The notes under the pieces were generated by a model, which saw only the letters and a program-made list of their open reading frames with translations, had not been told where the DNA came from and made no database searches. A DNA stretch of 42,482 bases from Purshia tridentata (lineage: Eukaryota; Streptophyta; Magnoliopsida; Rosales; Rosaceae): NCBI GenBank assembly GCA_003254885.1, contig QANT01005888.1, positions 1 through 42,482 of the forward strand. The letters run 5' to 3'. The stretch's first letter is position 1; each line of letters begins with the position of its first letter. Below are positions 1 to 11,122 of the stretch, one piece after another. The position numbers were made by a program, and so were the translations under genes.

Positions 1-710
1 CTAGAAGGTGCAGCCAATCTGACAGGACCCTCCCCGAATTCCACCCTGAAACCCGGAGTGATCCTGCGGGCATCCAATATCAAGGAAAATCCTACAGAAA
101 TTTCGGCAGAACTTCCCCTGAAATTGGACGAACTCTTTTTCTCCACGAGACCTGCAAATGCACTTCTAAGTTCCACAGCTCCTCTACCACAACCAAAAGG
201 GGTCTCCGACCCAAATTCCAAAACCAATTACTCAAGTTTTCAATAAGTTATCAGAGCCGCGCAACAAAATTTACTAAGAAGATCAAATTTTCAAGATTAA
301 CAAATTCCTACTGCTTCACGACTTTATAATAGTGTCTCGACGTCTTTGGCTCGACCGTTCCACCGCTACAACCTGGGGGAAAAATTAAAAATGACAAAGG
401 AGAAAACTAATAAGATAACTCAGTGAGTGGACATAAACCAAAATAAGTATTTATAAACTTTTACTTTCAAACTCGTTAGAATTTCACAAACTTTCCTTGA
501 AATCTCCCAGTTTTACAATCCCTTTCATAAAATCCACTGAAACTCTTTGTAGAAATCCGCGTTTTAAATCCGTTTTGAAAAATTCTGATAAATTGATAAA
601 ACTGATCCAGCTCTCAAAATATTAAACAAGAACTAAAATTTGTCTCAACCAAAAATTTATTTTGTAAGCTGTTTTCACAAAAAGCCTCTCACCCAACAGT
701 TACCCATCGA

Positions 711-899
711 ACCTACCGTACATGTGCAAGGCCCACAACCTGCCGTACGCATGCAGGGCCAATAATCCTACCGTACATGCGCAGGGCCTACGACCTGCCG
801 TACGCATGCAGGGCCAATATCCTGCCGTACATGTGCAGAGCCAGGGTCTGTCATACACATGCAGGGCCCATATCCTGCCGTACGTGCACGCAGGGCCGC
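711..899. repeat. Tandem array of GTACATGC/GTACGCATGC units, copy A
   Basis: About six units of roughly 30 bp each contain a near-palindromic core (GTACATGTGCA or GTACGCATGCA) followed by GGGCC. The array ends in a conserved CAGGGCCGCCCCCAAAGGGC segment. Equivalent arrays lie at the same relative place in copies B, C, D and E. Short open frames across this array are repeat artefacts. Confidence 0.85.
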
Positions 900-2564
900 C
901 CCCAAAGGGCAAAGCATCCCGACACACGGCCCAAAGCCTATGTGTGTGCCGTGATGGGTCCCAAAGACCTGTATAATCTGATAACCTGAAGGGTACTGCG
1001 AAGGGTGGTTTGAAAACCCTTTTTCCATAAATTCCTTTTTACCCATAAAAATATATAACCTTTCCAAAACTAGGAATCCATCAACCAACAACTATAAAAT
1101 CCTTTTTCGAAAACCAAACTTTTAATATTTCAATATACAAATAAACCAAATACGTTTACTTGAGAAACCAAAACATTCCCAAAATCTAACGGCTAGAATA
1201 AATCGTCATGAAAAATAGTTATCAAGCACCTCAAATTTATTTCCAAGTATTAATTCTCAAACCATGCTCGAGACTCAAATGATATTTCTCAATTAATAAA
1301 ATTCAATTAAAACTCAACTCAAATAATATTTCTCAATTAATAAAATTCAATTTAAACTCAATTAAATATAAATACGAACGAAATCATGAAATTCATAAAG
1401 AATTCATAAACCAAGTTTAAGAAACGAAGTCCACTCACAGAGATAGCCTAGCCTTGGTCTCCGAATGGATCGTCGTTGGACTCGGGAGTGTCGCCTAACA
1501 CAAGAACGACAATACGTTAGAATACTATTCAAATTACGATCGTAAAAACACGTGCAGATTCTAGGCCTTACGCTCCAAAATTCTAAATTTAATTATAATC
1601 CAACTTAATTTCCTTCTCGACTCAAAACCCATGCCACTAGCTTATTTTTAATCCCGTAATTTCCTCAATTAACCTCCATTCTACCAACTTGACCGAGTAT
1701 CGTCCGGATGACGTTTCGACAACTCAAAAAGTGTCCAATTTCACCCCAAATTCACCATTTCTCCGATTTCCTTCAAACCAATTATTCTAAACCTCAAAAG
1801 ATCGTTCCTAAAGATGAAAGTCACGTCCAATGCCAATTAAACCACCATGCACACCTTAATTTTCTAGAAATCCCAAAATAGGTATAAGCACCAACGACCA
1901 ACTTCCCATTTCCTCAATAATTTCCTAAATTTCTCGTTCCAAACTTCGATTAGAGGTTTCTAGTGACGGAAATTACCTAAAACACCCAACAATTTGATTC
2001 AATTTCACACACCCATGCTAAACCAAAAATTACCTTCAAATCCCCAAATCCAATCTCTCATAATTTCTCCAAATTAAACTACCAAACCATAGGGGAACGA
2101 AAGACCATGAAAAGGGGGAGAAAACCCACCTAAAATCATGGAGATTCGTGCCGAAATCTGGCCGGAATTGACGAACAAGTGGCGGCGGCTGGGGGCTTTT
2201 CCGGCGTCGTTTCGCGTCTGGGGGAATAGCTGGCTGTCGTGGGGGAGCTCGAGGTGGCTGGCCGGCAGCTGGGGAGTGATTCTCGGCCAGCCCCGTCGCC
2301 TAATATCGCCGGAGACAGGTTGGAATTGGTGGCAGCAGTACACTTGCACGCAGGGGAGAATGAGAAATCGGGAGAGAGAAGAGAGAGAGGGGCTGGGGGC
2401 GTCGGGAGGTCACTGGCCGGCGACTGGCGACGTCGCCGGCGGGTCTAGGTGGCCGGTTGTGGAGGTGGCGCAGGGGAGAGGAGAAGAGGAGAAGATGTTG
2501 GGCTGGCTGGGTTGGTTTCGCGTGGGAAGAGGAAGAAGAGAGAGATAAAAAGGGGGGAAAAAGA

Positions 2565-2582
2565 TTCCAGAAATTTCTGGAA
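2565..2582. promoter_or_regulatory. Heat-shock element, four perfect modules (copy A)
   Basis: TTCCAGAAATTTCTGGAA reads TTC-nn-GAA-nn-TTC-nn-GAA, the binding pattern of trimeric heat-shock factors. It lies about 357 bp from the TGTAAC end, upstream (minus strand) of a pyrimidine-rich stretch and GC-rich leader. The same position carries an HSE in copies B, C and D. Confidence 0.7.
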
Positions 2583-2938
2583 TTTCAAACCCATTTTAAA
2601 GTAATTACAAGTTTGCCCCTCACTTTGAACCTCCGTATTTCACAAACCGTAGCTCCAAACGACGCATGCTACGTGTCTACGAACTCGTGGAGTCGAGCTC
2701 TACGCAACCATGTCAAAGTCAACTCTAAACTCCAAGTAATTTAAAAAGTCAACCTTGGGCTCTTTTATCACGTTCATAACTTTCTAACCGGGGTTCTAAA
2801 TAACCCATGCCGCGTGTCTATGAACTCGTGAGCTCAAGGCCTTCCTAACGGACCCAAAGTCAAAGCTAAAATCTTGTTTGAACCAAAAGTCAACATTGGG
2901 CCCTATTACAATATACTTAAAAGGTGCGGGTCGTTACA

Positions 2939-4994
2939 TGCTCCTAAACCTCTAAGTGGAGAAGAGGTCTTAGCTAAAGTGTCGAGTATCAATTTTGTTT
3001 TTGGAAAGCATTCGGCACAGGGCAGCCTAGGTGGTGAAACAAGTGTTCCAATTTTTAAGAAAAAGTCCATATTCTTTGACCTTGAATATTGGAAAGATCT
3101 TCACATTCGACATTCTTTAGATGTTATGCATATCGAAAAGAACGTGTGCGAGAGTGTTATTGGAACCTTACTAAACATTCCTGGGAAGACAAAATATGGG
3201 GTTGCGGCTCGTCTAGATCTTATGGAAATGGGGATTCGAATTGACTTGGCACCTGAAGTTGGGCCAAAAAGAACCTTTCTACCTACTGCTCCATATACAT
3301 TGTCTAGGGGTGAGAAACAGGCATTGTGTATGTCTTTGATGGGTATAAAGGTCCCAGAAGGTTACTCCTCAAATATAAGAAATTTAATATCCATGCAAGA
3401 GTTGAAACTATTTGGTCTTAAGTCCCATGATTGTCACGTCTTAATGCAACAATTGTTACCAGTAGCTATACGTTCGGTGTTGCCTAAGCATGTGAGATAC
3501 GCAATTACTAGGTTATGATTCTTTTTTAATGCTCTTTGTAATAAAGTGATTGATGTGTCAAAGTTGATAAAATCCAATCTGATCTTGTAACCACATTGTG
3601 TTTGCTGGAGAAGATCTTCCCACCTTCATTCTTTGATATAATGCTTCACTTAACTGTGCACCTTATTAGAGAGGTTCGATTGTGCGGACCGGTCTATTAC
3701 AGTTGGATGTATCCATTTGAAAGAGGCATGAAAGTGCTAAAAGGTTTTGTACGTAATCGTAACCGTCCGGAGGGTAGCATCGCTGAGAGTTATATAAGCG
3801 ATGAAGCTGTGGAGTTTTGCTCCGAGTATTTATCGGATGCAAAATCAGTTGGAATCCCGCCTTGGCGAATGGGTCAACCAACCCTTAGCAGACCTATCTC
3901 AGGTGCTAAGGTACAATCAGTGGACCGCGAAGATTGGGAACAAGCACATCGTTGTGTATTGGAAAATGCCACCGAGGTCGACCCCTATGCTAAGTAAGTT
4001 ACTATTTTCATACACTAACACTTATAACATAACTTAGTTACTTTTGAAAAAAGGGTTAATTAATTTTGATGAACACTGTTTGCAGATTACATAAGGCTTA
4101 CTTGGGCGACACTTATAAGGGCAAAAAGAAGAGTGAAAAGTGGCTGCTAGATGAGCATAACCGCACATTTATGTATTGGTTACGTGAGAAGGTATTATAC
4201 TTTTAATTACCTTAAAGGCACGTACTGGTGGTAAACGTTTGGTGTTGTTATAAAACATTTGAAAAGTGTTAATTAATCTTTAATAATTAATGTAGGTGGC
4301 AGATGAGAGCAATAGTGGATCGAATGACATAACACCCTCGATGAGACGACTAGCACAAGGGCCGCCTATGCATGTGCTTAAGTTCGAGGGTTATGAGATA
4401 GGGGGGTGCCATTATCACACAAAGGCACGTGACAATGTACGTTCGGTCCAAAACAGTGGGGTGAGCTTGCTGGCAAATACAATGCAAGTGGCAAGCGCAA
4501 AGGATAAAAATCCAATTTACATATATATGGCTTTCTATGGGGCTATTCAAGAGATTTGGGAGCTTGATTATGAGGATTTTCGGGTGCCTTTGTTTAAATG
4601 TGAATGGGTAGAGAACAATAAGGGTATAAAAACAGATGAGTTGGGGTTCCTTTTGGTAAACTTAAATAAGATAGGTCATAAGCGAGACGTATTTGCTTTG
4701 GCTTCCCAAGTGAAGCAAGTCTTTTATGTAGAGGATCCACTCGACTCTGGCTGGTCAGTAGTGCTTGTAGCCCCGACTAGAGATTATCAGGATTATGCAC
4801 ATGAGGATGAATTAGGGGACACCATTGTTGACCTTCAATCCTTTACTGAACGAATACCAGATATGGAGGAATTTGATGATATACTTGGTGATGGTGATAG
4901 CACTTATAAGAGAGATAATTGTGAAGGCATATGGATAGATCACTCAAGGAAAAAAATGCATAATCCATGCCTTAGTTATGTGATTTCATGGTAA
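2939..4994 (+). pseudogene. CACTA TNP2-like transposase, 3' part, three exons, broken
   Basis: The product would be the catalytic TNP2 transposase of a CACTA element, of which only the C-terminal part is here. Exon 1 (2939-3993) reads PKPLSGEEVL, then the highly conserved block HSLDVMHIEKNV, then a DUF4218-type region (FFDIMLHLTVHL, YSWMYPFERGMK). A clean intron (3994-4085, GTAAGT...TGCAG) joins exon 2 (4086-4191), and a second (4192-4295) joins exon 3 (4296-4994). Exon 3 carries a DUF4216-like segment (FYGAIQEIWELDY). All junctions keep frame. Two lesions break it: an in-frame TGA at 3516-3518 and a 1-base loss near 3566 that shifts frame until about 3596. The upstream transposase core is outside the window or was removed by LTR copy A. 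The stop at 4992-4994 may be the true end, or a GTAATT donor may follow. Confidence 0.85.
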
Positions 4995-5164
4995 TTTGTA
5001 ATTTAATTTGAATATATTCGGCTTTAGTTTATTAACTGTAATATCTTTTCATTTCTATGTATTGTATCCAAACTATTTTCCTTTCTATTGTATCTAATGC
5101 ATTTTCTTTTATATTGTATCTAATCTATTTACACCTTTTGTTTGTACAGTTTTAGGAATCGAGT

Positions 5165-8100
5165 ATGGCAACACCAAAACGCAAGAGGAGGAAAAACAAA
5201 TCCATGGGAACGCCAAAGGGAAAGAAAACTGCAGTTTCCACATCAAATGAAAAAACCAAGAAGGTTGCATCTTCGGAAGAAAACATCCCACCAGTAAAGG
5301 GTAGCAATGTGGGTGCCAATGCAAGCTCAAGCTCTACGCAAGCGACGATTACTACTAAAGATAGCAGTTCCATTCGGGGAATTACACAGATGCACTCCAT
5401 AACTCTAAGGAAAGCTTTAGGCCAAAAAGTTGAGGTGGAGTGTAATGTACATGGTGTACCCGTAGGAAAAACTCGAGCGACTCTAGCATCATACATAGGG
5501 GTTAAGACGAGGGCTACAGTCCCTATTATTCATGAAAGCTGGCCGAAGGTGCATGCCGACTTAAAGAAGAAAATCTGGGACGATGTTTCGGTAATCAACT
5601 TAATTTCACTTTTGAAATCTTTTCAGTTGCTTCATTTTGTACCTACTGGTGATTTTCAGTACTATATATACTAGTGATCAAAATAAATTGATCAATGAAG
5701 GTAGAGTCAATATATATAAAGAACCTAATAGGCACTAGTGAAATAATTAATGTAAGTATAGAAATTGCATCGTAATTAGTAGTTATACCAAGCACACATG
5801 CACATGGCAGTCTGCTGATTGGGATGTGTCAGCCTCTTTGTAACTTATGGTTGTTAGATCCATTGCATGAAAAATAATAATAATAAGAAACACACACACA
5901 CACACATATATATATACTCTCTCACACAAACACACACAGTTTTTCTTTCTTATGTTAGTGAGAATCTTGCACAAAAACATCATTTGAAATCTCAATTTAA
6001 AATATAAATTTGTGATCTGTACTATTACTTTTTACTAAAGAAAGGTTATATGCTCAAGCTAGTTGTTAGCAAAGTAATTGAAAAATGTGCTCGTAAAAGG
6101 CCTATACACATAGTGTCAAAAGTTGGTGTCTAATATATATGTGGCTGTTATAAATTGTGCTCAATTTTCGAATAAAGAGAGCTGGTATATGCTAAGTATG
6201 TGGAAGAAAAAATATTGCAATGAGCTAAAAAGGAAAGTTGGGCCATGTGCATGTTTTATTAGAAGTGAGATACATACAGAATTAATATCCCTAACCTTTC
6301 TGCATTTTTACCTTATATACATACTGCATTAAATGATTGTTTGTTCTTATGAATGGAATACAGGCTGTATTCAATCTTGACAATACGCACCGGAAAAGGG
6401 TGCTGTCTTCTGTTGGCAGTACGTGGAGAACATTCAAGACTAATCTTACACGTTTCCATGTACTGCAATTCAAGGACAACCCGGAGGCTTTGAAATTTCC
6501 ACCCAAGCAATATGGGAACATCATTGAGAAAAGACATTGGGAGAAGTTTGTAGCAAGCCGATTAGAAGACAAATTTATGGTAAACTTGTTGAGCTATAAC
6601 TTCTTTATTATCACAAAGGACTACATATCCTATTTATGAGTTATGACTAAACATTCTATATACTTAATTGCAAAAAATACATGAGGAACAAAGCAAGATA
6701 ACTGCAAAGAGGAAGTATCACCATAAATTGTCGCGAAAAGGGTATATTGGCTTAGAGGAGGAATTGGTAAGCTTGTGATGTCATTATGTGTATGAATGGG
6801 TATTTATTAAAAAAAGAAATACTTAATTTGTTGATGATATTGTCTTAAATGGGTAGCGGAAACAAAATGTTCCAGAGGAGGATATGGATCGTTCCATTCT
6901 ATGGAAAAAGGCACGTGAAGATGCTGATGGGAACTTAACTGAGGAAGTAAAAGAGGTGGCCAAGGTCATTGTAAGCATTCTAACCTATTATTGTATTGGA
7001 TTTAATCATTGATGTCTATGCTCTGTGTAATGTAAGTTGTGATGGAAATGTGGCAGGATGAATTGTTAGAGAAAAAAAAAGCAAGGTGGTGCAACGGATG
7101 TTCTGTCTATGGCTTTGGAGACGCCGGAGACCCATGGACGGGTAAGGGCAGTTGGGGGGAATGTCAACCCGAGTACTTACTTCAACATTCCTAGAAAACC
7201 TAGGGAATTTGTCTCAAAGAATGAGATGTTAGCCATATTACAGCAGCAAAATCAGATCTTGTTGGAAAGAATTGAAAAGTTGGAAGCGCGAGAGCGTGTG
7301 AATGAAGTTGTCACACCCAAGGTACTCCCAGGTCAAGGAAATGTGTCCGATAAAGCAAGCTGCCAGGATGAAGGGAAGTGTAAGGCTGCAGTCATTGAAG
7401 CAGTAAAGGAGGAGAAAATAGACAAGGAGCTAGTGGATGTGGTCGATGACACAGTAAAGGTAATCCTCTAATGATCCTTATCAATTTCGTTCCAACTAGA
7501 AAAGACAAAGTGAACAACATCCGAGTATAACACATTAACTTAGAGATAATTTTCTAAAATGAAACTACTTATTCACATTTTTTGCTATCTAATGTATTTG
7601 TGATAATTGTTATCTTTCTTTAGGTGGACTCTTGCAAACTGGCTGTGGGAAATCATAGCAACATTGTTGCATACGGTTCGATAGTTTATCTTGTATCTAA
7701 GGAAGTGCATGGGGTTCCGTTGGGTCAAGGCAACCTACGAGTTACAATTGACACATCCATTGATGGAAATGCTTTGCTTCCCATTCCTGTACGAGATGAG
7801 TTAAAAACTGTTGATGATGTTGTTGGAAGCCACGTCGCTTGGCCTGCAGACCTTGTAATTAAATACAATGAGAAGGTAAATATTCCATGTTATGAAGCAA
7901 TTCATTCTTCACAAATAATGTAAATATATATGAGATACTAATGGTTTTCTGGTACTTGTTTGGAATATGCATGCCTATACTTCTTTGGATAAACAAAGAT
8001 CACTTGAAATTAAACACACTTTTTGGTACTTAATCACTTTTATCTTGACTGCATCATTTGCGCCCTTGGCGATGTGTAACCATGGCAGATCCAGACGAAG

Positions 8101-9822
8101 CATGTGCCAAACTTGGTGAAGGAATTATTCAAGAAGGATGCACCTGAGAAGCAAGTGCCTCACCAATGTAGGCTGTTGTATAGACACGCCCGAGATTTTA
8201 TGTCTGTGAGTGGAAAAACGATTGCAGTGAATATAGAGGCAGCTGTCTTTGGAGAAGTCCGAAAACTGTATATCTTGAGCGAGGATATAACTACAATCAT
8301 GGAGATGCAAGAACTGTCCGCTACATGCATAGTGGTGTATATGAGGTAGTTGAGCTGTTTAATTTTCAAACGTGTCTATTTGTGTGCTAATTATGTCTTA
8401 TATCGTAAATTTTTTAATTTTGTGTTAATAGGCACTTATATGATATGCTGCTTGAATCAAAGATGACTGATATGGTTGGTTTGGTGGATCCGGCCCGTGT
8501 TAGTGTCGTTGGTACAATATCAAACTCAGAGCGACGATCAACCTACCTGGCTAATCGTTTCCAGCAGGAAAACATGATCGTATATTCTTGGTGCCTTACA
8601 ATGCAGGGTAGGTATAGATGGTTAATTGACTTACACCCCTTCACTTTTTTTGCCTCTCATTTTTGCGTGCATGCTAATTATATAATACTACCCTTTGAAA
8701 GGTCACATTGGATTTTGACAATAATCAATGAAGATAAGGACATTGTTTATGTAATGGACCCTCTTGCAAAAACGACCTTTGACCAGGGATGGATGGACGT
8801 TGTCAACACGTGAGTTGCTGCTCTCTTATATATTTACTACTTTATGCATGAATTTTTTGTTTGGGAGTAACTAATTTTTGTTTTTTGATGATTAAGTGCA
8901 ATTAGACAGTTCAATGTAGTTACGGGTAGGCGAACTCGAAAAACAACACAGTGGAAGCATCTTGCAGTAAGTAAACCTGCACTACTCCATTAATGTCTTT
9001 TTTTTCTCTAAGCTCTATTGCTGTCATTCCTATTTCAAACCTACATGAATACATACTAACTCTATATGTCACTGTGCGTTGGTTCTGTTTAGTGTCCTAA
9101 ACAACCTGGCGGGGTTGAGTGTGGTTACTACATAATGAGGTATATGAAGGAGACTATTGAGGATTCGAATCTTGAGATTGAGACCATGGTAAGAATCCAA
9201 ATCACCCTAACAATATATATTGGACCTTGAGTTGGAATGGCTGCTAGTTTATTAAATGATCAAATTTGCTTTTCTATAGAAAAAAAATGATTATATTTGC
9301 TTCTCATTACAAAGATATGCTATAGCATATAATGTAGAATACTATCAGCTTTATAAAGCTTGTTTACTTTAGATTCAGCTCTTCTTTTCGCTTTTTTCAT
9401 TGAGATGGCATGCATGGATTTATATATCTTGGATTTTGGGTATGCCAATGAGTCTCACAGGCTACACTAATTATATATTGGTACTTGATTTCTGGTTTGG
9501 ATGATATATAATTGAGATGGCTGCTGTTTTCATATTATTGGGATGATAATTGTGTTGCATGGCTGCTGTTTATAATTGTGCTCTATGGATAAATTTGAGT
9601 AGATAATTGGGATGGCATGCATGGATTTATTTATGGGTTTATTAATTTGCTTGAAGGTGCTGTGGACTTTGGCCCTCTCTTTGAAAATAATGCAATTTCA
9701 TTTGTTTTCAGTGGAGCAATACAAGGATCAAGAAGCGATGCAGTTACACTCAAGACCAAATTGATGAAGTAAGAGTTGAGTGGAGTGACTTTGTTAACTT
9801 AGTGTATGGTAATATGTGGTGA
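5165..9822 (+). pseudogene. CACTA second gene: Ptta/En/Spm-type protein with C-terminal Ulp1-like cysteine protease, 12 exons, two lesions
   Basis: Twelve exons assemble in phase: 5165-5590, 6364-6579, 6674-6766, 6857-6970, 7057-7459, 7624-7875, 8089-8345, 8432-8611, 8702-8809, 8897-8966, 9093-9188 and 9712-9822. Allowing for one extra base this gives about 774 residues. In order: a basic Lys/Arg-rich N-terminus, a plant transposase (Ptta/En/Spm)-like region (ITLRKALGQKVEVECNVHG...), a Gln/Glu coiled coil (exon 5), a DUF8039-like segment (exon 6), then a C48/Ulp1-like fold. The catalytic set is intact: His in SHWIL, Asp in VMDPL, and Gln plus Cys in QPGGVECGYY with the usual six-residue spacing. 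Two lesions: the exon-3 acceptor reads TTGCAA instead of TTGCAG (6673), and a run of nine A (7072-7080), one too many, shifts exon 5. Its role beside TNP2 is unknown; DNA binding and SUMO-type proteolysis are inferences from the domains. Confidence 0.85.
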
Positions 9823-10309
9823 TTGATGGCTAAATGCTAACTTAGTGCATTTTTGTGGATAAGCATCTAGCTGAACACTTATATCTATTAATTAAGATGA
9901 CAACTCCCATGCCCATATTTTTGTAAAGGGGAATTGGGAATTAGAAAACTGCATGCCTAAGTGCCTAAGTGCAAGTTTTGTAAAGGGTCTTCAACATGAT
10001 TTTGCCTAGCTTAGATATATTTAAAGGGGTTATAGATAGAGGTGCCCTAATTTTTGTAATATATATGTATACAACTTTTGGGTTCTTGTAGATATTGAAA
10101 TATATGACAAGTGAGGACTTTTGTGTTTTTGGATGTTTATTCTGTGCAGGTGGCAACTAAATAAATATGCAATAGCTACATGTTTAATTTTGACCAAATA
10201 TCTCAGTTTTCAACAAACATACCCGATATCAAAACATATGCTACATATCACCCTAACAAACAAAATATATCGGTTTCAATTACTGCAATTATATGAAGAA
10301 TAGATATTA
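9823..10309. other. Non-coding 3' flank of CACTA-1 gene 2
   Basis: AT-rich DNA between the TGA of the Ulp1-containing gene and the subterminal repeats. I see only short chance frames. It presumably contains the 3' UTR. Confidence 0.5.
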
Positions 10310-11005
10310 GTTTTGTTGCCACAAACTGATGCTAATCCTAACTTCAACATCAGTTCTAAACAAAGGGGGAAAAAATTTGGCGTTGTATAGTGTATTGATA
10401 TCCATTATCTTATTTAAAACCGATGTCTATACTCATATTTATATCCGTTATTAACATAATAATACATATAATATATATTTTAAATATCGGTTATATTTCA
10501 TATACTGATATAATAAATAAAATAAATATCGGTTTGTTATATTTTCTCCATTCTAGAATGCATAAATTGATTATTTTATATCGAATTTAAATTAAAAACT
10601 GGAGTTGTAAGACGTATTTATATCCGTTCTTTTACTTGATACAAAAAAAAAAAGTGGAGTTGTAAGACGTGTTTATATCCGTTCTTTTACTTGATACAGA
10701 TGTGTAAAGTAATATTTATACCAGTTACCTACAATAGAACTCACATAATTAATATTTAGGATATCAGTTATTTTTAAATTACTGATATTGTATATTAAAT
10801 ATATATCGGTTATTTATTTTTAGCCCAATTAATTGACTAATTAATATCTAATTTATACTAAAAACTGATATCTAATGTATATTTGACATCAGTTTAGAAC
10901 CGATATAGAAACCGTGACCTTTTATATCATGTAATCCTATCTCGAAATTTTTACCCATTAGATATCGGTAAATTACTCATATATATGGGCTTTTTTGTAG
11001 TAGTG
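10310..11005 (+). repeat. CACTA-1 subterminal repeats and right terminal inverted repeat
   Basis: Repeated motifs of the type ATATCGGTT, AACTGATAT and TATATCCGTT occur in both orientations, as expected for transposase-binding subterminal repeats. A local direct duplication (around 10605-10650 and 10655-10700, sharing GGAGTTGTAAGACGT) is included. The terminus TAGTG is at 11001-11005. Confidence 0.75.
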
Positions 11006-11122
11006 AATAGGGATAATGGGCCGTTTATTTAATGGTGTTCCCGTTTTCTTTTGGACCCCAGCCTCTTTTGGCCTTTTGGGTTTTGTTTCTTATTTTGACC
11101 CTTCTTTGGGTCGGGCTTTGTT

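Larger units (their letters stand above)
20..2938 (-). mobile_element. Large solo-LTR-like unit, copy A (TG...CA, about 2.9 kb)
   Basis: The unit begins TGACAGGACCC and ends GGGTCGTTACA on the plus strand. Its natural reading is therefore the minus strand, TGTAACGACCC...CCTGTCA, a start shared by many plant Ty3/gypsy LTRs. The same unit recurs at 17795-20582, 22528-25223 (inverted) and 28295-31322, which fixes both ends. No retrotransposon protein is encoded inside. In minus-strand order it holds GTCAA/TTGAC motifs, a heat-shock element at 2565-2582, a GC-rich leader (2130-2550), and a tandem array (711-899). The flanking pentamers (CAATC left, TGCTC right) do not match, so this copy lacks a target duplication. 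Its right edge lies directly on CACTA transposase coding sequence. That it is a solo LTR is inferred from TG/CA ends and from the target duplications of copies B and C. Confidence 0.8.
2939..11005 (+). mobile_element. CACTA (En/Spm) transposon 1, left end interrupted by LTR copy A
   Basis: The element holds a TNP2-type transposase (2939-4994) followed by a second multi-exon gene (5165-9822), the usual two-gene order of plant CACTA elements. The right terminus is CTTTTTTGTAGTAGTG at 10990-11005, the inverse of a CACTACTACAAAAAAG end. It is preceded by about 700 bp of subterminal repeats. The left terminus and the 5' half of TNP2 are missing because LTR copy A abuts codon-level coding sequence at 2939. 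The 3-bp target duplication cannot be tested without the left end. The sequence to the right (11006 onward) is coding sequence of another CACTA element, so this one appears nested in it. Confidence 0.85.

Noticed and set aside
1..19. Possible TNP2 coding sequence left of LTR copy A
   Set aside because: Nineteen bases are too short; none of the three frames gives a convincing continuation of the TNP2 block at 2939 and no target duplication is seen.
246..258. TTATCAGAGC-like match to an initiator-Met tRNA primer-binding site near the TGACAGG end (also 18010-18025)
   Set aside because: It lies over 200 bp inside the unit, carries an extra base relative to TGGTATCAGAGC, is on the wrong side for the natural TGTAAC...TGTCA orientation and is not conserved in copies C and D.
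700..1091. Overlapping frames on both strands rich in Cys, Ala, Tyr and His across the tandem array
   Set aside because: They are a by-product of stop-poor repeat units; similar frames occur in each copy on both strands.
2138..2548. Long plus-strand frame of 136 residues in the GC-rich part of copy A, and equivalents at 19714-20289, 22873-23283 and 30537-30932
   Set aside because: The frames are on varying strands, have Pro/Ser/Arg-biased composition from high GC, and are not conserved between copies. The region looks like a leader.
5886..5940. (AC)n(AT)n stretch considered as a regulatory element
   Set aside because: A short intronic microsatellite in the CACTA gene with no further signal.
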